DNA from: Cyanobacteria bacterium HKST-UBA02
GTDB taxonomy: Bacteria; Cyanobacteriota; Vampirovibrionia; Obscuribacterales; Obscuribacteraceae
Assembly (NCBI GenBank): GCA_020431945.1
Contig: JAGQHH010000324.1
Span: 1 to 9,017 of the forward strand
Direction: 5' to 3'
Length of the DNA stretch: 9,017 nt
A program made the translations under genes and the position numbers. The notes below the pieces were generated by a model. The model worked only from the letters and a program-made list of their open reading frames with translations. It made no database searches and was not told the DNA's origin. Every line of letters starts with the position of its first letter. Position 1 is the stretch's first letter. Below are positions 1-5,925 of the stretch, piece after piece.

Positions 1-810
1 GGTCGTTTCGGCAATCTCAGCTTCGTCTCAGGGAGACCCAGCGGTGAAGTTTGCGCCCTTCTCTCGGGCCCGAAAGCGATCGTATCGGAAAGTTTCGCTC
101 TCCGTCATAACGTCGCTCCGGGAGACAGGATCGAGCTGCCGGTGCCCTCCGGCAATCTCGATCTCAGGGTGGTGGACATCTATTATGACTATGTCAGCGA
201 TGCCGGCTATATAGTCGTTCCCCGGGATCTGTACGTGAAGAGTCTGGGGGACGAATCGATCACGAGTTTCGCTATCGTTTTGCAGGAAGGTGCCGATCCG
301 GACCGGGTGCGCTCCCGGATCGTAAAGAGTCTTGGCGGTGTGTCACGCTTTTCCATCCGTACCACCGGGGAACTGCGCCAGCGAATCCTCGAGATATTCG
401 ACAAGACTTTCGCGGTCACCTATGCACTTCATACCATTGCCATAGTCGTGGCGATTCTCTCGGTGATGAATGCCCTCTTCGCTCTGATCACCGAATCACG
501 CAGGGAGTTCGGAATTCTTTCCTATCTCGGCATGAGCGCCGCTTCTCTGAGAAGGATGGTGCTGGTGGAAGCCGGGCTCCTGGGGCTTATGGGCAGCATC
601 GCCGGAACGGCCCTGGGATTTGTTCTCTCGGTTCTTTTGATTTATGTTATCAACAAGCAGTCATTCGGCTGGACGGTCAGGTATATGGTTCCCGGCGATT
701 TCATCATCCAGAGTTTTTTCATAGTCTTTTTCACTTCGGTCCTCTCCGGTCTCATTCCTTCTGCCATGGCTTCCAGAACCCCTGCTCCGGAGGTGGTGCG
801 CAGTGAATAG
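1..810 (+). CDS. ABC transporter permease, FtsX/MacB-like, C-terminal part (5' end outside window)
   Basis: The frame is open from base 1 to the TAG at 808-810 (269 codons), so the real start lies upstream; the GTG at 142 is internal. Counting codons from base 1, residues 1-135 are the end of a soluble extracytoplasmic domain. Hydrophobic segments follow at about 140-164, 190-217 and 234-254. Between the first two is the cytoplasmic turn typical of FtsX permeases, with the key run ESRREFGILSYLGMS and then RRMVLVEAG. This three-helix C-terminal block is the FtsX domain (established family knowledge). The missing left part should hold the first helix and the rest of the outer domain. The gene overlaps the AttH-like gene by 8 bases. 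In att-type loci such permeases work with an ABC ATPase and AttH, probably moving or extracting a lipid-like substrate. The ATPase is not in the window and the substrate is unknown. Confidence 0.88.
   Translation, partial: GRFGNLSFVSGRPSGEVCALLSGPKAIVSESFALRHNVAPGDRIELPVPSGNLDLRVVDIYYDYVSDAGYIVVPRDLYVKSLGDESITSFAIVLQEGADPDRVRSRIVKSLGGVSRFSIRTTGELRQRILEIFDKTFAVTYALHTIAIVVAILSVMNALFALITESRREFGILSYLGMSAASLRRMVLVEAGLLGLMGSIAGTALGFVLSVLLIYVINKQSFGWTVRYMVPGDFIIQSFFIVFFTSVLSGLIPSAMASRTPAPEVVRSE
789..793 (+). promoter_or_regulatory. Shine-Dalgarno site for the AttH-like gene
   Basis: A full GGAGG lies inside the end of the permease gene, 9 bases before the GTG at 803. It fixes GTG 803 as the start and supports translation coupled to the permease, whose stop (808-810) falls just after that start. 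Confidence 0.75.
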
Positions 811-1921
811 GCGCTTTCTGAAAGCGATTTGTCTGGCTTTTCTCATTCTTCTCTGCGGCTCGCCGTACGGGCGGTCGGCAGAGTATCGTCAGGCTCTGCC
901 CGGATACAAGTACAGCTTCCCTTTCGATCATGGCAGTCACGATGACTTCAAGACCGAGTGGTGGTATTTCACCGGGCACCTGACCGGAGGGAGCGGAGCC
1001 CGTTACGGCTTCGAGCTCACTTTCTTCCGCACCGCTTCCGGAGACAGAGCAGAGGAAGCTCAAAAGAAGATCGGAAGGTCCTGGACGACAGAGAATCTCT
1101 ATCTCGCACATTTCGCGCTCACCGATATCGAGGGCGGCTCCTTTCGCTATTTCGAGAAACTGAACAGACCGGGTCTGGGTCTGGCGGCCGCCGAGAAGGG
1201 AGACGGCTATGTCTTCAATGAGCGCTGGTCCATGGAGTTTCTGGGAGACACGCTTGTTTTGAGGGCCGACGAGAAAGACATCTCTCTGCACCTCGCTCTG
1301 CGATCGAAAAAGGCACCGGTTATCCACGGGGTGGACGGGATAAGCCAGAAAGCCGAAGGGGAAGGGAGGGCTTCGCACTATTATTCTCTGACCCGGCTCA
1401 CAGGCTCAGGCCGTCTGGCTGTGAAAGGCAAGAGCGAGAGGGTCCAGGCTGTGGCTTGGATGGATCACGAATTCGGCAGCAATCAGCTCCAGGAGGACCA
1501 GGTCGGCTGGGACTGGTTCAGCATCCAGCTCGATTCGGGAAAGGAATTGATGCTTTATATAATGCGCCGTAAGGACGGCACCATCGATCCGCATTCTTCC
1601 GGGACCGTTGTTTTCGCCGACGGCAGGAGTCGCCATCTCGGGCACGGGGACTTCCGGATCGAGACCAGGGACCACTGGCAGAGTCCGATAAGCAAAGGGA
1701 AGTATCCAATGGCCTGGCAAATTGATATACCATCGCAGAAGTTGAAGCTGACAGTGGTTCCTCCTCTCAAAGGACAGGAGCTGGTCACCGGAAAATCTAC
1801 CGGAGTCACTTACTGGGAAGGTTGCGTCGATGTGAATGGCTCCGTGGACGGTGCGCCTGACAGGGGCCGGGGATATGTCGAGATGACCGGATATGCTGAG
1901 AGATTCAAGAAAAAAATCTGA
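803..1921 (+). CDS. AttH/DUF2006 lipocalin-like exported protein (carotenoid 1,2-hydratase-like superfamily)
   Basis: This 372-residue protein starts at GTG with a good Shine-Dalgarno site. Residues 1-26 look like a Sec signal peptide (basic start, hydrophobic core, likely cut RSA|EY). Cys18 follows LILL, which fits a lipobox poorly, so a lipoprotein is less likely. Family motifs run through the mature protein: TEWWYFTGHL (51-60), LYLAHFALTD (99-108), SHYYSLTRL (191-199), AWMDHEFG (218-225), GWDWFSIQL (235-243), YWEG (337-340) and GYVEMTGY (357-364). These are hallmarks of the AttH/CrtC-like double-lipocalin fold (COG5621, DUF2006), and the length is normal. The family has been proposed to act in lipid metabolism; some relatives hydrate carotenoids, but no activity can be assigned here. 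It sits directly after an FtsX permease, the classic att-locus neighbour, and overlaps the TPR gene by 29 bases. Family assignment is firm, function is not. Confidence 0.9.
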   Translation: MNRRFLKAICLAFLILLCGSPYGRSAEYRQALPGYKYSFPFDHGSHDDFKTEWWYFTGHLTGGSGARYGFELTFFRTASGDRAEEAQKKIGRSWTTENLYLAHFALTDIEGGSFRYFEKLNRPGLGLAAAEKGDGYVFNERWSMEFLGDTLVLRADEKDISLHLALRSKKAPVIHGVDGISQKAEGEGRASHYYSLTRLTGSGRLAVKGKSERVQAVAWMDHEFGSNQLQEDQVGWDWFSIQLDSGKELMLYIMRRKDGTIDPHSSGTVVFADGRSRHLGHGDFRIETRDHWQSPISKGKYPMAWQIDIPSQKLKLTVVPPLKGQELVTGKSTGVTYWEGCVDVNGSVDGAPDRGRGYVEMTGYAERFKKKI

Positions 1922-3017
1922 GATTCTTATAGCGGCTTGTCTCGCCCTCGGGCTTGCCTTGCCGGAAGCGGCACTGTCCGCGCCTCCCGCCTCCGGCTCG
2001 AAGCTTGAGCATCGCTGGGTGGATCTCAAGGAAAATGGAAGCGCCCAGGAGGCTCAGCGGAGCTGGAGCACAGCTGAGCGCTATTACCTTCAGGCTCAGG
2101 CGGTGGCCAGACGAATCGGTCCGGAGTCCAACCAGCTTCTCGAGACCGAGGCTCGACTGGCCAATGTTCGTCTCCTCGGCGGCAAAGAGCAGCTGGCCGA
2201 GGAAGGCTATAAGACCGTCATCGAGCTGCTGAAGAAAAAGAAGAAGGACAAGACCCTGCATCAGGAGACGATGATCTGGGTGGAAGACCTGGCTGACACC
2301 TATGTGGCCAAAGCCGGGAACAGGGCCGACGATCGCAGTTTGAACTATGTGAATCACGCTGTGAAAATCCGTGATGTGATCAGCGGTGACAAGCACCCTC
2401 GAATGTCGGCTACGCTCCAGCATCTCTGCAACATTTACCAGATGCGCCATGACTGGGGAGCGCTCGATCGCACCGCTCAGCGATTGCTCAAGGTCGATGA
2501 GCTGCGATTCGGCCGCGATCACGACCGGGTCGCCCAGGACCTCTATTGCATCGCTTCGGCAAAGTACAGTCAGGGCCTTCACGCCGACGCCGAGTCTTAT
2601 GTAAGGCAGGCTCTGGATATCTATTTGAAGAAGGAGAGACCGCCGGCTCTGGCAATCGCCCTCTCCAAGACCCAGCTTGCTCATATTCTGAGAAGCCAGA
2701 AACAATACAAGCTGGCCGAGGAAGAAGCTCGCTCGGCCCTGGCCTGGATGGAGAGAGAACTCGGCAAGAATTCATACAACGCCAATCACAACCGGGAGCT
2801 TCTCGCCTCGATCCTGCTCGATGAAGGCAAAACAAGCGAGGCTGTGGCGCAGTACGAGACCAGTCTCGCTATCGCCGAGAAAGCTCTGGGCAAGGGCAAT
2901 CGCGAGTTGATACCGTATATGGAGAGACTGAAGAGCGCCTATACCCGGCAGAAAGCCAGGGGAAAAGTGAAAGAGATCGACAGCCGTATCCGCGCTCTCG
3001 GCGGCAAGGTGAAATAG
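1893..3017 (+). CDS. Exported TPR-repeat protein (kinesin-light-chain-type 42-residue repeats)
   Basis: The 374-residue protein starts at ATG 1893, inside the AttH-like gene; its ribosome site is weak (GAG at 1880-1882), so coupling to AttH is likely. Residues 1-30 form a signal peptide: basic RDSRKK, a hydrophobic core at 11-24, then a probable ALSA|PP cut. Residues 55-345 are helical repeats. Equivalent hydrophobic positions form a ladder at V71, I110, V157, L199, L241, L283 and L325. The last five are spaced exactly 42 residues apart, the period of TPR_12/kinesin-light-chain repeats; the 47-residue step holds a small insertion (AGNRADD). A lysine-rich stretch (114-120) and a basic C-terminal tail are notable. 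TPRs bind other proteins, so it probably acts as an extracytoplasmic scaffold for the permease/AttH unit or an envelope complex (inference). No enzyme motif is visible. It converges with the kinase gene on the other strand. Confidence 0.85.
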   Translation: MLRDSRKKSEILIAACLALGLALPEAALSAPPASGSKLEHRWVDLKENGSAQEAQRSWSTAERYYLQAQAVARRIGPESNQLLETEARLANVRLLGGKEQLAEEGYKTVIELLKKKKKDKTLHQETMIWVEDLADTYVAKAGNRADDRSLNYVNHAVKIRDVISGDKHPRMSATLQHLCNIYQMRHDWGALDRTAQRLLKVDELRFGRDHDRVAQDLYCIASAKYSQGLHADAESYVRQALDIYLKKERPPALAIALSKTQLAHILRSQKQYKLAEEEARSALAWMERELGKNSYNANHNRELLASILLDEGKTSEAVAQYETSLAIAEKALGKGNRELIPYMERLKSAYTRQKARGKVKEIDSRIRALGGKVK

Positions 3018-3043
3018 TCTCTTCCTATATACTCGGAAGAGGC
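3017..3043. terminator. Candidate bidirectional hairpin between the converging TPR and kinase genes
   Basis: CTCTTCC (3019-3025) and GGAAGAG (3035-3041) are perfect reverse complements around a 9-base loop. The stem can grow to 9 pairs (3017-3025 with 3035-3043) through one T-G pair. It contains the kinase stop codon (3025-3027) and begins at the last base of the TPR stop. The position suits a shared terminator, but neither side has a clear T-run, so intrinsic termination is uncertain. Confidence 0.4.
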
Positions 3044-4764
3044 GAGCGTTGATCAATATAGATATTGACGCCGAACTTTTTTTGTAATCGTTTCAGATTA
3101 CTTTCCGAGAAAGCATCATTGTCCTCTACATAGATAGCCAGGCGGCGGCGATTTTGGAATGGTTTTAGCCCTTCCTCACTGATGTCTGGATTATCGATGA
3201 CATAGAGATGCTCCAGAGAGGGAATAGTAGCCAGGGCTTCCATGTCGCGGTCATCGATTGCGCAGGAATTCATCGTCAATGTTCGCAGCCGCGGCAGCAA
3301 GGCGAGACGACCCAGGGCTCTGGCAGTGAGACCCTTATTCCTGCTCAATTTGAGCTGCTCGAGGTTTTTCATGGTCGCTATTGTGGCAAGGTCTTCGGAG
3401 GTCAATTCGCATTCGACCAGCCAGAGCTTCATGAGTCCCCGGAGGAACGGTCTGTCCTGTTTGCCGGAGAGTTTCGCCAGGTGCCGTAGAGTGCCTGGTC
3501 CAAGCCGGCACTTTTCCAGGTAGATTCTATTGATGTTGGGATAGAGGCTGATTTTGTCTATTCTCTTCTTGTCTACAGAACAATTCGAGAGCCAAACTAT
3601 CTGAATTTTTTCGTCCCCACCCGGGAGACCAGCTTCCACTTCTTCCCCATCCAGGCGCAGGCAGTGATCTTCGCCGTATTTATTGCCAAGACGGCTGTTG
3701 AGAGCCGATTCGAAGTTATTGTCGGCAATCTCGCTACTTTTCGGCGAAAGCGCTCCCTTATGCTCTGCTTTTTCTGGCTGGTAGATCGACTTATCGGTGC
3801 TGTCCATGAAGAGAATTCCCAGGACCGGAAAAAGGGCGGCTGCGAATACGACGGTACCGATCAGCACAGGTCCAAGAGTATTTTTTTGCTTACCCCCCGG
3901 CTCGATGGTGTCTGCCGGGACAGCCTGCTTGCATTCATCAAGAGCCTCTTTGAACTCGCTCATGGTCTCGAATCGGTCCTCTCGATTTTTCAAGAGAGCC
4001 CTGGCAATCACTCTTTCCAGGCGGGGATCGAATTCCAGGGATTGATTGCTCTCGGAAAGGGAGGGCGCTCTCTTGTTCAGGTGCATCTCGATGGTTTCAA
4101 AGGCGGTGTCACCTTCGAAAACCGGCTTGCCGGTGAGTAGCTCGAAAGCCATGCATGCCAGGCTATAGATATCCGAGCGTCCGTCCGGCCTCTCTCCGCG
4201 AGCTTGCTCCGGGCTCATGTAACGCGGGCTGCCGATCATCTGGCCGGTTCTGGTCAGGGTCTTGATCCCTTCACTGCCGCTGTCGATCTTGGCTATGCCA
4301 AAATCGAGTATCAACGGCCTGAGCGTGTCTCCTTCTTCCTGCACCATGATGTTGGACGGTTTGAGATCGCGATGGATGACCCCGTTTTTGTGAGCGTGCT
4401 GCATCGCGTCGGCGATCCGGCCAGTCAGATCGATGACGGTTTCTGCATCGAGGGGAGCGTGCTCTTTCGCGTAGCCGTCGAGTCCCCGGCCCGGCACCAG
4501 ATCCAGAACCATGAAGGGGTCATTGTCCTCGGTGAGACCGAAGTCCAGAACCCGGACTATAGAGGGGTGGTCCAGGGAGCTTATCGCTTTCGCTTCGCGC
4601 TGGAAGCGAGTCAGGTAGGAGTCATCGGCTCCCTCCCTGAGAAGGACTTTCACCGCTACTTCACGATCCATGCGGCTGTCCCGGGCGTGATATACCCGTC
4701 CCATGCCGCCTGAGCCGAGCTCTCCGAGGATGATATAGCGCCCGGCCAGGGATGATTCGCTCAT
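3025..4764 (-). CDS. Transmembrane Hanks-type Ser/Thr kinase with C-terminal leucine-rich-repeat domain
   Basis: The 579-residue protein has three parts. Residues 10-275 are a complete protein kinase: glycine loop GSGGMG (17-22), ATP lysine K39 (VAVKV), helix-C E57, catalytic HRDLKPSN (131-138; D133, N138), metal-binding DFG (154-156), activation-loop threonines T169/T171/T173, and GSPRYMSPE (178-186) in place of APE. All key residues are present, so it should be active. Residues 297-320 are the only membrane helix, with no signal peptide, so the kinase should be cytoplasmic and the C-terminus outside. Residues 385-560 are LRRs, with consensus C/N positions C395, C419, C452, N476, C501, N525 and N549, mostly 24 or 25 apart; the 33-residue step contains an insert around GKQDRPF. 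The LRRs probably sense a ligand or cell-wall partner (inference). ATG 4764 follows TGAGGT. No PP2C phosphatase is nearby. Its likely partner is the small membrane gene 18 bases upstream. Confidence 0.93.
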   Translation of the reverse strand: MSESSLAGRYIILGELGSGGMGRVYHARDSRMDREVAVKVLLREGADDSYLTRFQREAKAISSLDHPSIVRVLDFGLTEDNDPFMVLDLVPGRGLDGYAKEHAPLDAETVIDLTGRIADAMQHAHKNGVIHRDLKPSNIMVQEEGDTLRPLILDFGIAKIDSGSEGIKTLTRTGQMIGSPRYMSPEQARGERPDGRSDIYSLACMAFELLTGKPVFEGDTAFETIEMHLNKRAPSLSESNQSLEFDPRLERVIARALLKNREDRFETMSEFKEALDECKQAVPADTIEPGGKQKNTLGPVLIGTVVFAAALFPVLGILFMDSTDKSIYQPEKAEHKGALSPKSSEIADNNFESALNSRLGNKYGEDHCLRLDGEEVEAGLPGGDEKIQIVWLSNCSVDKKRIDKISLYPNINRIYLEKCRLGPGTLRHLAKLSGKQDRPFLRGLMKLWLVECELTSEDLATIATMKNLEQLKLSRNKGLTARALGRLALLPRLRTLTMNSCAIDDRDMEALATIPSLEHLYVIDNPDISEEGLKPFQNRRRLAIYVEDNDAFSESNLKRLQKKFGVNIYIDQRSPLPSI

Positions 4765-4768
4765 CTCG

Positions 4769-4774
4769 ACCTCA
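4769..4774 (-). promoter_or_regulatory. Shine-Dalgarno site for the kinase gene
   Basis: TGAGGT on the - strand, with the GAGG core 5 bases before ATG 4764. It lies in the 18-base gap after the small membrane gene and supports the chosen kinase start. Confidence 0.6.
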
Positions 4775-4782
4775 CTATACGG

Positions 4783-5199
4783 TCAGAGATTCTGGACCAG
4801 ATGAAGAACCACGAAAGCGAAGAGCACACCGGCAAGAAAGGAGCAGAGGATGATATGCCAGACGAGATTGACCTGGCGATGGTTCATGCTTCTGACAATG
4901 CCGATGCGGGCGGCGATATAGAGAAGGGCTGAAAAATAAGCCAGCATCGCCACCGCCAGGCGAACAAGACCGGTGCTGAAAGATACGCATAAGAGGGCGA
5001 CAGCCAGGGCCGGCACAAGCCAGATCGTCAGAGGATCGCTCTTACGGATCTTCTGGCCTTCCGACCTTACCGCCTCGCGAATAAGCTTGAAAGAGGCAAT
5101 CAGGTTCGGCCAGAATCCGAGCCGGGGGATTGTGCCTGGTGCCGGCGCCTGAGTCCCGGGATTGGACGCGTTTTCAGGAGTGGGCGTATTCTCTGTCAT
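4783..5199 (-). CDS. Small three-helix membrane protein, family not recognised
   Basis: The 138-residue protein matches no family I know. Residues 1-27 are rich in Pro, Thr, Asn and Ala (TPTPEN..., TQAPAPGT) and should be disordered. Residues 28-56 are amphipathic and basic (FKLIREAVRSEGQKIRKSD). Three hydrophobic helices follow at about 57-77, 80-102 and 112-135, separated by short polar turns, the second being RSMNHRQ (103-109). The protein ends two residues after the last helix. It has no signal peptide cut site and no catalytic motif. The coding frame is clean and composition matches the neighbours, so the gene looks real. The start (ATG 5199) lacks a clear ribosome site. It sits after the nth hairpin and 18 bases before the kinase, so the two are probably co-transcribed. 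Its Thr-Pro-rich tail could be a phosphorylation target of that kinase, but this is a guess from position alone. Confidence 0.75.
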   Translation of the reverse strand: MTENTPTPENASNPGTQAPAPGTIPRLGFWPNLIASFKLIREAVRSEGQKIRKSDPLTIWLVPALAVALLCVSFSTGLVRLAVAMLAYFSALLYIAARIGIVRSMNHRQVNLVWHIILCSFLAGVLFAFVVLHLVQNL

Positions 5200-5244
5200 T
5201 TATCTAGGATACAACGAACCAGGAGCGGCCAAGAAGAACATTGT

Positions 5245-5273
5245 CCGGATCGGTCACTGAGCCCGAGATCCGG
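5245..5273 (-). terminator. Hairpin directly after nth; likely terminator in the 75-base gap
   Basis: On the - strand CCGGATC (5273-5267) pairs perfectly with GATCCGG (5251-5245); two further G-C pairs are possible with a 2-base bulge, leaving a 9-base loop. It begins 2 bases past the nth stop (TAA, 5275-5277) and is followed by a T-rich but interrupted stretch (TGTTCTTCTT). It probably ends or weakens the CNNM-rsmA-ispE-nth transcript. The rest of the gap (5200-5244) should hold the promoter for the small membrane gene and kinase, but I see no convincing -35/-10 pair. Confidence 0.55.
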
Positions 5274-5274
5274 C

Positions 5275-5925
5275 TTAAAGCTCGGATGCGGGGCAGAGAT
5301 GATTTATCGGGCATTGAGGGCAATCCGGTTTGCGGGCGAAACAGAGCCTGCGCCCGTGCCAGATGAGCGTGATGGAAAGCTTCGACCAGTCCTTTTCCGG
5401 AAAGATTTTTTGCAGGTCTTTCTCGATCTTGTACGGGTCTGTTTCACGAGTCAGACCGAGCCTTCGGGAAAGTCTCTGGACATGAGTGTCGACTGTCCAG
5501 CCCGGCACCGAATAAGCGACCCCGAGCACCACATTGGCTGTTTTGCGCCCCACCCCCGGGAGGCTGGTGAGCTCTTCGAGGGTCGTGGGGACTTCGCCGT
5601 CGAAGCGCTCCACCAGCGCCATGGCGCAGCTCTGGATATTTTTCGCCTTGGCATTGAAATAACCGGTTGGGCGGATGATCTTTTTGATCTCCTCCAGGGG
5701 CGCTTCCGCCAGGTCCCGGGCGGTGGGAAAGCGGCTGAAGAGCTCCGGAGTGACTTTATTCACCTGGACGTCAGTGGTCTGGGCCGACATGATCACAGCC
5801 GTGAGAAGCTGGAAAGTGGAGTCGAATACAAGCTCGCAATCAGCATCGGGATAAAGCTCGCAGAGCTTATCCGCCATGGACAGGGCGGTTTTGCGGGAAA
5901 CCATTTTGTGTTTTTTCTCTTTCAA
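5275..5925 (-). CDS. nth: Endonuclease III (DNA glycosylase/AP lyase)
   Basis: Endonuclease III removes oxidised pyrimidines from DNA and nicks the abasic site, starting base excision repair. The 216-residue protein (E. coli Nth has 211) shows all hallmarks: SAQTTD (47-52), the helix-hairpin-helix LPGVGRKTANVVL (122-134) with catalytic lysine K128, VDTHV (145-149) with catalytic D146, and a C-terminal 4Fe-4S loop C195-X6-C202-X2-C205-X5-C211. The end residues CPASEL fit the usual short tail. The longest frame begins at a TTG (5925-5923) that overlaps the ispE stop as TTGA. An in-frame ATG at 5904-5902 would give 209 residues and a 17-base gap. Neither has a good ribosome site, so the start is undecided; the lost residues (MKEKKHK) lie outside the catalytic domain. 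It is the last gene of the rsmA-ispE-nth run and is followed by a hairpin. Confidence 0.95.
   Translation of the reverse strand: MKEKKHKMVSRKTALSMADKLCELYPDADCELVFDSTFQLLTAVIMSAQTTDVQVNKVTPELFSRFPTARDLAEAPLEEIKKIIRPTGYFNAKAKNIQSCAMALVERFDGEVPTTLEELTSLPGVGRKTANVVLGVAYSVPGWTVDTHVQRLSRRLGLTRETDPYKIEKDLQKIFPEKDWSKLSITLIWHGRRLCFARKPDCPQCPINHLCPASEL

Noticed and set aside
142..810. A separate 222-residue gene starting at GTG 142
   Set aside because: The frame is open to base 1 and the upstream codons continue the permease outer domain, so GTG 142 is internal.
752..1378. Long antisense open frame opposite the AttH-like gene
   Set aside because: It is the shadow of a well-supported family gene on the + strand and shows no recognisable domain or ribosome site. 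The same applies to other long antisense frames at 1406-2029, 1905-2705, 3664-4140, 4204-4713, 5299-5988, 6054-6788 and 7831-8700.
803..1921. Naming the AttH-like gene as a carotenoid 1,2-hydratase
   Set aside because: Only superfamily-level motifs are seen, and the ABC permease neighbour points to the AttH branch; no carotenoid genes are present here.
3076..3082. A AAA AAG slippery heptamer in frame near the 3' end of the kinase gene (- strand, codons CAA AAA AAG)
   Set aside because: It matches the dnaX-type motif, but a -1 shift would only swap the last residues for a seven-residue tail. No upstream Shine-Dalgarno stimulator is visible, and Lys-Lys codons make the match easy by chance.
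4775..4808. Possible -10 (TATAGT, - strand) just before the kinase gene
   Set aside because: No -35-like hexamer lies at a suitable distance, and a Shine-Dalgarno site with an 18-base gap fits co-transcription with the gene before it.
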